Shown here piece after piece: positions 26,422 to 36,246 of a stretch of 64,000 nucleotides of DNA; position 1 is the stretch's first letter; the number at the start of each line of letters is the position of its first letter. The translations under genes and the position numbers were made by a program. The notes under the pieces are model-generated. The model saw only the letters and a list, made by a program, of their open reading frames with translations, made no database searches and was not told where the DNA came from. The DNA comes from Acidobacteriaceae bacterium (GTDB lineage Bacteria > Acidobacteriota > Terriglobia > Terriglobales > Acidobacteriaceae), in the NCBI GenBank assembly GCA_903642225.1, contig CAHJWI010000007.1, positions 1-64,000 of the forward strand. Direction: 5' to 3'.

Positions 26422-28870
26422 ATGACTTCCTCTCGCACTCCAACATGCCTCACATTGCTTGTTCACGCGGCTGCTCCTCTCCTGCTGGCAACCGCGTTGC
26501 CGGCGATTTCACTTCGTGCGCAAAGTAGCATTGTCGGCACGAGCCAACTTGCGGCGACGTTCTTGACGTCACCGGCGCTGCCATTCCGCATGCGCACCTG
26601 GAACTGACCGGTCCACAGATGCACCGGAGCTTCAGCGCAGACGGCCGCGGCCACTTTTCGGTTTCCATCAAACCTGCAACATACAGCTTGCATGTATCTG
26701 CGGCGGGCTTCGCCGATCTGCAGAAGAGCGGGATTCGGCTAAGCGGACAGCCGTCCAACCTGAAACTCACACTCGCCGTTGCAGCCAACACTACAACTGT
26801 CACGGTCACCGCCGAAGATGCCACGCTTTCCGCCGATCCTGGAAGCAACGCCAGTGCAGTTGTGTTAAAGGTTAGTGAACTGAGCGCACTTGCTGACGAC
26901 CCAGACGATCTCGCTGCGCAGCTTACCGCAATGGCAGGCTCCAAGGCCGGAGCCAACGGCAGCCAAATCTATGTGGACGGTTCCACGAACGGTGCCATAC
27001 CGCCGAAGTCGGCGATCCGCGAGACCCGCCTCAACCAGAATCCGTTCTCCGCGCAGTTCGATCGCCCCGGCACGGGACGCGTGGAGATCTTCACAAAGGC
27101 CGGCACCGACAAGCTCCACGGGAGTCTCTCTCTCGAAGGCATGGACCGGGCCTTCAACACCGTCACACCCTTCCTTGCGGGCGCCTCGCAGCCGGATTAC
27201 CACCAAATCTCACTCTCGGCTCGCCGGGTCCGTAGGCCGCAAGCTCTCCTTCAGCCTGGCGGCGAGCGACCGCGTTACGCAGGATAACAGCGTGTTTTCC
27301 GGAATGATCGCCAGCACCGGCTCTGCGAGTGCACAGCTTTGTCCACCGGGTACCGGCATCGCGTCGTGCGGCGGCTACGCTCTCCCCGGCGACAGTCGAG
27401 CCACTTTCACACCCAAGAAACGCTTCGATCTGAGTCCGCGCGCCGATCTGCTGCCGGGCGGCAGCAACACGCTCAGCCTGCGCATCACAGCGTCGGACCT
27501 GGTGGTTCAGAACAACGGCATCGGCGGTTTGGTCCTCCCGAGCGCGGCGTATCTCACTCGCTCCCACTTCAACGATTTGACCCTCGACGATACTCAAACC
27601 TTCGGCTCGCGGCTCGTCAACAACGTGCATCTCGATCTGTATCGCAGACGCGCCTCACAGGTGCCAGTATCGACAAACCCCCTGCTCACCGTGGTGGGCA
27701 GCTTCACCGCAGGCGGCAGCCCCGACGGCGATCAAAGCAGCACCGCCGACCAGGTGGAAGCGACGGATGCCGCCACGTTGCAGTGGGGAACGCACCTGAA
27801 CCACTATGGTGGTCGGCTGCGCAGCTACAGACTCGCCCAGCACTCCACGGCAGGTGCCAATGGTAGTTTCTTCTATCGCACTATCGCCGATTACCTCAAC
27901 AACCAGCCGTTCCAGTACTCCGTGACCTCATACAGCAACGACCGAGTGAGCGCGCGAACCACCAACCTGGCGCTGTACGGTGAAGATGAGTGGCGCTCGC
28001 GCCCAAACCTCACCATCGCATACGGACTTCGGTTCGAAGCGCAAGGCGCTATCCATAGCGGGGCCGACCTGGCACCGCGCCTTTCTTTGAACTACGCCAT
28101 TCCGCGGAAAGCTGGCCCGCCGCAAACAACGCTGCGGCTGGGTTACGGGGTCTTCTATCAGCGCTTCGGGATCGACCAGATCGTCAACAGTGTGAGGCTG
28201 AACGGTGTGAATTTAGCGGAGCGCCTCTCGCGTGCCTCCGGATTGGGAGTTCTGGCTGGGTGCTCACCCTTGGCCATCTCCCCATGTGGTTCAGGTATAA
28301 CGTCCCCCAACACGGTCCATGCGCTCAGTGCCAATCTACGCAGCGCCTATCTGTCGCAGGTGAGCTTCTCCGTTGAGCAGCAGTTGGCAGCTCATACGGT
28401 CGTTTTCGCAACGTACCTCCTTCGGCGTGGAGTCCATCAATACTTCTCCACAAGCCTGCCCACCGGCGGCGGCGATCTGCGCTACGAGTACCAGTCCGGC
28501 GGCTACATGCGACACGGCCAGCTGGTGCTGAACGCCCGCACACAGCTTTAGCCCGCGATTCAGCCTGACGGGATTTGCCCAATTCAACAAGGTACAGAGC
28601 AATGCCGACAGTGCGGACACGTTTGAAACGGACAGCCTGCATCCCGCCGTGGACTACGGCGCGCCGGAATACTGGAATCGTGCCTGGACGACGGTGACCG
28701 GCGACTGGCGCGCGCCGTTCGGCATTACGATCAGTCCGTATCTCTTCGCCAGCACTGGCGATGTTTACAGTATCACCACCGGTGTCGATACGAATGGCGA
28801 CTCTATCGTCAATGACCGCGCAGCATTCGCGCCGGGCGCTGCCAAACATGCAAGCTGCAGCAAGGCCTGA
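26422..28870 (+). pseudogene. Oar-type TonB-dependent receptor, pseudogene
   Basis: The start at 26422 gives a signal peptide ending LRAQSS. A frame change near 26550 leads into a carboxypeptidase-regulatory β-sandwich (VTGAAIPHAHLELTG, TYSLHVSAAGFADLQ). The plug region follows, with VDGSTNGAIPPKSAIRETRL and FSAQFDRPGTGRVEIFTK. Further frameshifts near 27215, 28550 and 28840 interrupt the barrel (ALYGEDEWRSRPNLTIAYGL, VDTNGDSIVNDRAAFA). The normal barrel end is missing. The protein would have been an outer-membrane receptor of about 900 residues, related to the intact receptor at 31786-34974. Confidence 0.8.
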
Positions 28871-29151
28871 CCGCAGCGCCTCGTCAGTCGACCAGCGCGA
28901 GTGCATCGCTTTCTTCCAAAGTTCTTGCAGCCAACCGCTGTGAACACTCGCTTCGAAAGCGCGGATGAGCGGTCTTGTAAGCGGGACGGAGTCCAACAGG
29001 TACCTCTGCGTAATTACTTGCTGTTCGTGTGGCGTAATCATGCACCCACAACGTTCTCGCGGGAAACATCAAGCCGTTCACGCCGCAAGCTGACTACCTG
29101 CGTATCGCGGCGCTCGGAGAACTCGGTAGTAACACGAACTCTCGACTAGCA
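28871..29151. other. Receptor debris without an open gene
   Basis: No gene is visible. One short plus-strand reading (NNVLAGNIKPFTPQADYLRI) looks coding-like and may be the tail of a damaged protein, but it has no intact frame. Confidence 0.3.
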
Positions 29152-30077
29152 TTAGTTCCTTGTCAGGACTAGCCGTTCTTCCAAAATGGTATAAACCGGT
29201 GTGTCGCCTTCCACGCGCACAGCAGGCGGAGCTTCAACGATGTGACCCAGCGCCACCCTCGCCATTCGCACACTGCTGGTTGCAAGAGGTTCATCCAGTT
29301 TCACAACGAAGGTCTCGGTACTCTTCTGAAAGAGTACTTGTGCGGTGGGGACCACGCGCTTTGAAACTTCCAGCTGTTCCTCAGGGATCGGCACGATCGT
29401 CATGCCTTCTGGCTCCGCCGCGTCTCGCGCACGCGTCGGCTCGCTTGGATTTGCCTCCTGCAACAGTGCCGTTGGAAGCTGAAAGATGCGGCCGTCCGCA
29501 AACTTGAACTCTGTGGTGAGTTCCGTCAGCAGCCGTTGCAGCACGGTTCACAGGACGACGTTCCACGAACTTGTTCGTCCCGCAGCGTGACGTCCGTGGT
29601 CACTGGCGTTTCCACGATATGCGAGTAGACCCGCCCCCCCTACGATCAACTTCACGCTTTCCAACCTGCAGCTCTTCCTCCACAATCGGAATTGCTGGTT
29701 GGCCGGTGGTTCCAATAGGCTCAGGAGCCACATACGAGCCCTCGCTTCTCCAGTGGAGTTGCCTTCAACTTCCCGTACTCCATGCTGCTTTAACAGAGTT
29801 GCGACCGAGGATGCTTCCTCATCTCCCACCGTGACACCGACCAAGGCACCGCCAGTGTTGACGCCGGTGGCGTAGTGGTCGTGAGTCTCATCATCACCGC
29901 CCGTCAAACCATGGAAAAAGTGCTGATCTTCTGTCCAACGCCCTCCCCTTCGGTTGCTCCGGCTGCAACGCCAGTGCCATTCGCAATGGCCTTTGCCGAA
30001 TATTCCTCTGAGCGCAGCGACTGCGTTACCTGCTCCGCCTGTGCCATGCTGCTGAAAGGTCCTGCTACCGTTTTCAT
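29152..30077 (-). pseudogene. YsnF/DUF2382 stress-response protein, pseudogene
   Basis: The ATG at 30077 (AGGAG upstream) starts MKTVAGPFSSMAQAEQVTQS, the flexible N-terminal domain of general-stress proteins of the YflT/17M type. A lost T in a T-run near 29918 shifts the frame into MTGGDDETHDHYATGVNTGG and VGVTVGDEEASSVA. Further frame changes lead into a DUF2382 (YsnF/AvaK) domain with IPIVEEELQVGKREV-like and IPEEQLEVSKRVVPT segments. The final part (APPAVRVEGDTPVYTILEER) ends at 29152. At least three frameshifts are visible. The family is associated with desiccation or oxidative stress. Confidence 0.7.
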
Positions 30078-30105
30078 CTCAAACTCCTGGAAGAAGAAGG
30101 TGCGG

Positions 30106-30607
30106 TTACTGCTGCGGGAAAAGTTCCACGCGGCGATTATCAGCTTTGCCGGTGTCGGTAGCGCTGGTATCGGTTGGATTGCCCGGACCAAAGCCGTTGC
30201 TAGCGAGCCGGCTTCCATCAATTCCCTTGCTCTTCACGTAATTCGCCACGGCAAAGGCGCGCTGCTGACAGAGCGTGAGGTTGTGCGTGTCGGTGCCGCT
30301 GCTATCGGTATAGCCTTCCAGACGCAGGCGCGCATTCGGATTCGACTTCATCGCCTCGGCAGCCCTATCCAACGTCGCTTGGCTTGCTGGGGTCAACGTG
30401 GCGTGGTCCGTATCGAAGTGAACGGTGCCAAGGTCAGGGAAGGCAGCGGCTGGAGCAACCTGCGACACAGGTGCTGGTGTAATCGGCGGCTCTTCTTTGT
30501 GGCGGGTGAGGAAATACGCGAGTAGTGCAATGAGAAGGAGCAAAGGAGGAGCCACGCCCAGATTGGCAGCTTCTTCTTTCCCTCGAAACCTGGCCTTTCT
30601 CAGACAT
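30106..30607 (-). pseudogene. OmpA-family C-terminal domain lipoprotein/anchor, frameshifted
   Basis: The OmpA/MotB peptidoglycan-binding domain is fully readable (VHFDTDHATLTPASQATLDR, LEGYTDSSGTDTHN, SKGIDGSRLASNGFGPGNP, ADNRRVEL). The N-terminus is broken: an ATG at 30607 with GGAG upstream starts MSEKGQV. Two frame changes then separate it from a KKLPIWAWLLL-like membrane start and from LLIALLAYFLTRHKEE. A GTG at 30555 could still produce a 149-residue anchored domain, so residual function is possible. It lies 28 bases upstream of the ysnF-like pseudogene on the same strand. Confidence 0.7.
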
Positions 30608-30662
30608 GTACGTCTCCTGGGAGTAGCGCTAATGCGGCGCGAAGTGGAGCCTTACGGAAGAT

Positions 30663-30961
30663 TTAGCTGCGCTTGTTGATCCCGAGATCGTCGTCAGCGG
30701 GTAGCTGTCCGATCTCGACTTCCGTTCGGCGTACCCTATTGTGGACCGTCTCGATACGATCGAAAGCTGTCTTGCCGACGAGTACCTCTTCCACAACGCG
30801 AGCGCTCTTCGATGGCACAACTGTTTCTGCGGTCTCGGTGAGTTCGATCGTGCGATTCGCAAGCTAGGTCGCTGTCGCTCACAGCCCTATCAACTGGACG
30901 ACGCTCCATCACCACATGCTCTTCACGCAGAGAAACGGACTCCTCCACCGGAGTTTCGGCG
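30663..30961 (-). pseudogene. DUF2382 domain fragment
   Basis: Minus-strand readings give ESVSLREEHVVMERRPVDRA. After a frameshift the sequence reads IELTETAETVVPSKSARVVE, then FDRIETVHNRVRRTEVEIEQ, which is the C-terminal half of a DUF2382 (YsnF/AvaK) domain. No start codon or N-terminal domain is attached. It is a second copy of the domain also found in the pseudogene at 29152-30077. Confidence 0.6.
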
Positions 30962-31144
30962 GCTAAGCTGAAGACCGAGGCGGCGTTCCTTACTGAATTT
31001 GATCCCGCTGGCAACGCGCTACGATACTCAACACTGATCGGTCCCGGTAGCGGAGTTGGCATCGTGCTGGACAGTTCGCGAAACGCGTACACCGCGGGAG
31101 ATGTTGGATTTTGGGACGTCGATCCCGAACACACCTATGGCGTA
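30962..31144 (+). pseudogene. SBBP-type β-propeller fragment
   Basis: The plus strand reads AAFLTEFDPAGNALRYSTLI and GIVLDSSRNAYTAGDVG, the repeat pattern (FxxxxxPxGxxxxYSTxxG, then DxxxNAYxxG) of SBBP β-propellers found in large acidobacterial secreted proteins. It is an isolated single-repeat fragment between two minus-strand remnants, with no start or stop of its own. Confidence 0.5.
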
Positions 31145-31588
31145 CCAACATAGTTTTCCAGGTTCAGTGATTTCGACGTAACCCTCACGCGCTGTTTTCT
31201 TGCCGCGCTCCAGGCATAGTGCCTCGTCGCGGGTTGCCGGGTGTCCAGGCCGTCAACGTAGCCATTGTACATGTAGAGGGCTGCCGCGATCAAAACCGTG
31301 TCGTGTATCTCAATGTAACTCCGCTTCCTGAAAATGCCTTCACCCGCTTGACCAGTTCGTAGTCGTCGTTCATGCATGCCGCGGCAATTGCCGTGCACAG
31401 TCTGACAGAAGTAGCAGTCGTCCAGCGAGGAAACGTAAGTCGCGATGAGTTCGCGGTCGGCCTGCGGCAGCGTGTTTGGGCATGCAACAGTACTTCCGCA
31501 AGCTCGTTAGTGGTTTGGCCGTCTCGGGACGAAATGCCATGGCGCTGCGAATACCTTGCAGGCCTTCTGGCAGTTGGATGTGTGGCAT
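31141..31588 (-). pseudogene. AhpD/CMD-fold protein, pseudogene
   Basis: The ATG at 31588 starts MPHIQLPEGLQGIRSAMAF followed by RPETAKPL, closely like the start of the intact protein at 37522 (MPHIALPEDMPGITAGFSF, then RPETAKPM). Several frame changes follow, with recognisable pieces QADRELI-like, DDCYFCQTVHGN-like (the CxxC-x3-H redox site) and IEIHDTVLIAAALYMYNGYV near the end. A central part is missing. It is a dead paralogue of the third CMD-fold gene of the neighbouring operon, divergently oriented to the Oar-type receptor. Confidence 0.75.
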
Positions 31589-31785
31589 GGTTCAGCTCCG
31601 TTGTATTCGGTGGATGCGTCACGAGCATAGCGTGGTTGACGCGAACAAGACAGGTTGAAGTATGTTTCCAACTTACGGTGGATGACAGAATTCAACGCAC
31701 TTCATAGTATTCGCGTGAACAGAACAACCAAGAGCAGCGCGGCATGAACGGCTGCCTTTCTGAAAGCCACTTTGGAGAGTCATGT

Positions 31786-34700
31786 ATGCGTTTGAATTGG
31801 ATCGGGACCGCGTGTGTGATCGCGTCCGCTGCTGCCCCATTGCTTGCACAACTACCGACGGGATCCATCGACGGCATTGCAAAAGACGCGAGCGGTGCAC
31901 GCGTGCGCGGTGTGCAGGTGAGTGCAACGAGCGAAGCGCAAGGTGTCCTACGGGAGGGCAGATCGAACGACGACGGCTCGTTCACCCTGTTGAACGTTGT
32001 GCCCGGCCTGTACATGGTCGTTCTGACCTCGCCTGGCTTCGGCGAAGTGCGTTACACGCATGTGCGCATTGAGGCGGGTAAAGCGACCACGCTGGATACC
32101 AATATGCTGGCAGCGACCACCGCGGCGGTGGACGTTGGCGCGACCAACACACAGGTGGATCTGACGCAGTCGATTCTGCAGGGCCAGATCACCGCTCGCA
32201 CAATCGAGAGCATTCCGCTGAATGGGCGCAACTTTCTGGAGCTCGCGTACCTGATTCCCGGCAATCGCCCAGCGCCCGTATTCGACCCGACGAAGACCAA
32301 CACGCTCGAGGTGTCCTCAGCCGGCGGCTTTGGTCGCGGCGGCAACATTACCATCGACGGTGGCGACAACAACGACGAGATCGTCGGCGGAACGTTAAGC
32401 AACCTGCCGCAGGACTCCGTTGCCGAATTTCAGATTGCCACCGCGCGATTCACTGCAGAGGTAGGCCGTTCCGGGAACAGCATCATTAACGTGGTGACCC
32501 GCTCCGGCGGCAACCAACTGCATGGATCGGCATTCCTTTTTGAGCGAAACCGCCATCTACAAGGACTGCCGGCGACCTTTGACCGCAGTCAGCCGACGCC
32601 CCGCTTCGATCGTCAGCAGGTCGGCGGCTCGGTGGGCGGTCCGCTCCGCAGGGACAAGGCGTTCTGGTTCTCCTCATTGGAATACCGCAACCAGCACGCG
32701 TCCATCCAGACGGGAACGCGCGTGTTCACGGGTACGCCGCGCATCCTGAACACCGCGGCACCCGCGCCGCTGGGGGAAACGCTGCTGTCAAATCGGCTGG
32801 ACTATCACGCAAACGAGGCTAACCTCTTCAGCCTGCGATACTCATTTGATCGCTCGCGGGAGACAGCGCGTGCAAGCGCTTCGTCTTCCACACCGCAGAG
32901 TACCGCGGCGGAACGGCAAGACTCGCTCAACCGCTTTAACTCCGCCGTTGCCGCGTGGACGAGGATTCTTGGAGCAAACCGCGTAAACGATCTTTCCGTT
33001 CACTTCGATGATTTCTACAACGTGGTTCCAAAATTCGGGCAGGATGCTTCGAACACAAACCCGAACCTGAACCTGACGAACGAGCTCATCTTTCCCGATC
33101 TTGCGGATGGTGCCAACTTCAACGTGCCGCAATCGACAAGGCTGCGTCGCTATCAGGTGCGCGACGCTTTCAGCTTGAGCTTCGGCAAGCACACTCTGCA
33201 CACGGGTTTTGAGTTTCAGCATTACCGTGTGTCGGGTCAGATCAACGTCTTTGGCAGCGGGACAGCGATCCTCGTTTCGGATTTCGGCTTTGCCGACCTG
33301 AACGGCGACGGCGTGGTGAACGACCTGGATATTCCGCTCGCCGTGGGCATCAAGAGCTCGGCCCCAATTACGCCGGTTCCTATCCCGCAGATTCAGAACA
33401 ACTACACCGGAGCGTACGTGCAGGACGACTGGCGCGTGTTACCAGCACTTACGCTAAACCTGGGCTTGCGCTATGAGTTTGATTCGAACGCAACCGGGCA
33501 AAGCAGCGCGCACTCGCCATGCCCCACACTCACGTCCATTCCGAACGTACCGTGCACCTGGATGGCGAACATCCTTCCGCTGGGCAAGAACCCGGACACG
33601 AAGAACTTCGGTCCCCGTGTAGGCTTTGTGCTCGATCCGTTTGGGCGCGGCACCACGACCCTGCGTGGCGGCTATGGCATCTACTACGACCGCATCATCC
33701 TGGAGTCGGGATCGAAGGAATTGGTGCAGAACGACCGGGCACTGACGGTGACGCAATACGCTGGGTCGGCCTGCACAAACCCTGGTATACCGGCGCCCGC
33801 GAGCCTGGACCTTTGTTTCGCTCCAGGATCACGCTTCGCGGCGAACAGCCCCACTATCGCGAATGGTTTCAGCGGTCCACATCAGACCGGTGGTGTCGGC
33901 ATCGTGGCGCTTGGCTCTCGTTCGCACCATCCGATGTTTCAGCAGTTTTCATTGGGCGGTCAGCAGCAGATCGGGCGTGATTGGACGCTCAGCGCGGACG
34001 GCTTGCACGTGTTCGGCAACAGGCAATTGATTGGAAGTCTCCTGCGTAGCACCACGTCTACCTCGCCCTATGTGCAGTGCCCGGGCAACAACTCGACCTG
34101 CGTCATCACCGATCCAGCAACGGGCATCACGGACAGTGTGACGATCCTGGACTCGTCCGCGAAGAGCTGGTACGACGGACTGCTGGCAAGTGTGAGCCGT
34201 CGGCCCGCGAACCTGGGCCGGATGTCGTACCAGTACAGCGTGAGCTACACGCTGTCAAAGACGTTCGATTACTCCAATGACGACCAGCTCGAAAATGGCA
34301 ACAAGGACGAGCAGGTAAACCTGGTCGAAGGCACATCGGGTTTGCGCCGCGAAAAGGGTTACTCGCTGACAGACGAGCGGCACCGCCTGACCGTTTATGG
34401 CGAAGCGAAATTGCCGTACGGCTTCTCCGTCGCACCGATCTACACCTTCGGCTCGGGCGTTCCGGCAGACACGTTTGTGCCGGGTACAGCGAGCCAGCGC
34501 ACTGGAGCCTCCGGTTCGCGGTTGCAGCTGTTGCCGCGCAACGCGCTGAGCCGCGAGATCAAGAACAGCGCGCAACTGAACGCTGTCATCGACCGCTGGA
34601 ATGCGCTGCCCGCATGCCCCGTCTCATCAGGCCCGTGCAACGAGGGCGGCGCTCTGGCGCACGTGCCAGCGAACGTAAACTACTTCAGCCCGTTTTCCTC

Positions 34701-34974
34701 TCTGGATCTTCGCCTGATGAAGCGCGTCTCGTTCGGTGAGCATGCAGCACTTCACTTGATCGGCGAAGGATTCAATCTGTTCAACCAGGTCAACGTTCGC
34801 GGAACGTCGAATGCGAACTTCGCAGGCCGCAATATCTCCATCGCCTCCGCTGCGTCGTTCCAAACACCAAACCCGGTGCAGACCAACTTCTACCAGCCGG
34901 TCAGCATTGCCGGCGGCTTCTTCGGTTCGGGCGGCGCGCGCGCCTTCCAGTTTGCTGTGCGGATGGAGTTCTGA
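31786..34974 (+). CDS. Oar-type TonB-dependent outer-membrane receptor
   Basis: An intact protein of about 1062 residues. After a signal peptide (ending LLAQLP) comes a carboxypeptidase-regulatory-like domain (GIAKDASGARVRGVQVSATS, about residues 30-110). A TonB plug follows (IESIPLNGRNFLELAYLIPG, GNITIDGGDNNDEIVGG), then a long β-barrel ending in Phe (FAVRMEF), the usual outer-membrane assembly signal. Such receptors import large or scarce substrates using TonB energy. The ATG at 31786 has GGAGAG about eight bases upstream and opens the signal peptide. It is first in an apparent operon; the next gene starts two bases after its stop. Confidence 0.9.
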   Translation: MRLNWIGTACVIASAAAPLLAQLPTGSIDGIAKDASGARVRGVQVSATSEAQGVLREGRSNDDGSFTLLNVVPGLYMVVLTSPGFGEVRYTHVRIEAGKATTLDTNMLAATTAAVDVGATNTQVDLTQSILQGQITARTIESIPLNGRNFLELAYLIPGNRPAPVFDPTKTNTLEVSSAGGFGRGGNITIDGGDNNDEIVGGTLSNLPQDSVAEFQIATARFTAEVGRSGNSIINVVTRSGGNQLHGSAFLFERNRHLQGLPATFDRSQPTPRFDRQQVGGSVGGPLRRDKAFWFSSLEYRNQHASIQTGTRVFTGTPRILNTAAPAPLGETLLSNRLDYHANEANLFSLRYSFDRSRETARASASSSTPQSTAAERQDSLNRFNSAVAAWTRILGANRVNDLSVHFDDFYNVVPKFGQDASNTNPNLNLTNELIFPDLADGANFNVPQSTRLRRYQVRDAFSLSFGKHTLHTGFEFQHYRVSGQINVFGSGTAILVSDFGFADLNGDGVVNDLDIPLAVGIKSSAPITPVPIPQIQNNYTGAYVQDDWRVLPALTLNLGLRYEFDSNATGQSSAHSPCPTLTSIPNVPCTWMANILPLGKNPDTKNFGPRVGFVLDPFGRGTTTLRGGYGIYYDRIILESGSKELVQNDRALTVTQYAGSACTNPGIPAPASLDLCFAPGSRFAANSPTIANGFSGPHQTGGVGIVALGSRSHHPMFQQFSLGGQQQIGRDWTLSADGLHVFGNRQLIGSLLRSTTSTSPYVQCPGNNSTCVITDPATGITDSVTILDSSAKSWYDGLLASVSRRPANLGRMSYQYSVSYTLSKTFDYSNDDQLENGNKDEQVNLVEGTSGLRREKGYSLTDERHRLTVYGEAKLPYGFSVAPIYTFGSGVPADTFVPGTASQRTGASGSRLQLLPRNALSREIKNSAQLNAVIDRWNALPACPVSSGPCNEGGALAHVPANVNYFSPFSSLDLRLMKRVSFGEHAALHLIGEGFNLFNQVNVRGTSNANFAGRNISIASAASFQTPNPVQTNFYQPVSIAGGFFGSGGARAFQFAVRMEF

Positions 34975-34976
34975 CC

Positions 34977-35618
34977 ATGGGGCTTTCGGAATACGAGCGG
35001 TTGGCCGCTCGAGAAGGTTTGCAGACGCTACATGCTGCGAACCTTGCCACGGTGGACGAGCGAACAGCCTCGCCCGAGGTGAAGCGGCTGTATGACGAGT
35101 TTCGTCAGGGCTTCGGGCGACCGCAGGTACCCGGCATCCTGCAATGCTTTGCGACGCATCCACCGCTGCTCGAACACATGCTGGGTGTTGCAAAGGAGAT
35201 GCTTTTCGTCGACGGTGCGCTGGGGCGGCAGAACAAGGAGCTGATCTCCGCGTTTGTCTCAGCAAGCAACCGATGCGCGTACTGTGCGGACAGCCACGCC
35301 TACTCCTTTCGCATGCAGGGCGGCGGCAAGGATGCGGTCGAGGCTGTGCTGGCATGCGACCTCGGCTCGGATGCAATCGCACCGCCTCAGCAAGTTTTGC
35401 TGCAGTTTGCGCGTAAGGTCACCGAATCGTCGCAGGAGATCACGGAGGCAGACATGGACACCATGCGCACCGTGGGATGGAGCGATCTGCAGATCGCAGA
35501 GGCCATCCACGTGACCGCGCTGTTTGCGAGCTTCAACCGCGTCGTAAATGCCTTTGGCCTCCCCTCGCAAGAGTTGCTACACAACTATGAACAGGAGGAA
35601 GCGGTACATGGTGGGTGA
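34977..35618 (+). CDS. AhpD/carboxymuconolactone-decarboxylase-fold protein, copy 1
   Basis: A 213-residue protein of the peroxidase-related AhpD-like group. The redox motif CAYCADSH (CxxC-x3-H) is intact near residue 99, set in the family's helical context (KELISAFVSASNRCAYCADS), and IAEAIHVTALFASFNRV closes the fold. Relatives act as thiol peroxidase partners or as decarboxylase/lyase-like enzymes; which applies here is unknown. It starts two bases after the receptor stop and overlaps the next CMD-fold gene by 11 bases, so it is surely co-transcribed. Confidence 0.85.
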   Translation: MGLSEYERLAAREGLQTLHAANLATVDERTASPEVKRLYDEFRQGFGRPQVPGILQCFATHPPLLEHMLGVAKEMLFVDGALGRQNKELISAFVSASNRCAYCADSHAYSFRMQGGGKDAVEAVLACDLGSDAIAPPQQVLLQFARKVTESSQEITEADMDTMRTVGWSDLQIAEAIHVTALFASFNRVVNAFGLPSQELLHNYEQEEAVHGG

Positions 35619-36246
35619 ACACATCTTTCTGGGCGAGATCAAAGCCGACCCGAAGCCGGGCCCCTTCGCCGATGCAATCCATGCCGCCAACGGAACTGGC
35701 TTGGAATACTGGGGTATCTGGAACATCCTCGCCTTTCATCCGATGGCCTCCTATCACCTATGCGAGCTCTCGCATGAATTGATGCATAAGGAAGGGCCAA
35801 TCTCCGCGGCGTTGCGCGAAGTGATTGCGGCCTACACGTCATCGCTGAACCAGTGCGACTTCTGCAGAAACGCGCACGCCGCAGTTGCTACCCATTTGTA
35901 CAGCCATCGAGATCTTGTGGAAGGCGTGCTGCGCGATCCGGAGACCTCCGCGCTTGCGGAGAAGGAGAAAGCGCTGCTCCGGTTCATACGGAGGCTGACG
36001 CTGGAACCGGGCACCATCACGCAACAGCACATTGAAGCGCTCACGCAGGCCGGCTGGGGTGAGCCGGCAATCTACGACGCCATCTACGCATGTGCGCTGT
36101 TCAACTACTACAACCGCTTCGTGTTGGGCAACGGCGTCAGGCTTGTGTCTGACAGGGTGTTCGATCGCTTTGGCGCGCGCATGGCACGGGTAGGCTACAG
36201 CCGCGAGCAGCCGCCACCTGGGCAAATGGGGACCGCCCATGCCTGA
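35608..36246 (+). CDS. AhpD/carboxymuconolactone-decarboxylase-fold protein, copy 2
   Basis: A protein of about 212 residues with the motif CDFCRNAH (CxxC-x3-H) near residue 87 and the usual flanking helices (LREVIAAYTSSLNQCDF, IYDAIYACALFNYYNRF). It diverges strongly from copies 1 and 3 outside the motif, so the three are not recent duplicates. The ATG at 35608 is preceded by AGGAGG nine bases upstream; earlier in-frame ATGs lie inside the preceding gene. Its stop overlaps the MFS gene start by eight bases. Confidence 0.85.
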   Translation: MVGEHIFLGEIKADPKPGPFADAIHAANGTGLEYWGIWNILAFHPMASYHLCELSHELMHKEGPISAALREVIAAYTSSLNQCDFCRNAHAAVATHLYSHRDLVEGVLRDPETSALAEKEKALLRFIRRLTLEPGTITQQHIEALTQAGWGEPAIYDAIYACALFNYYNRFVLGNGVRLVSDRVFDRFGARMARVGYSREQPPPGQMGTAHA

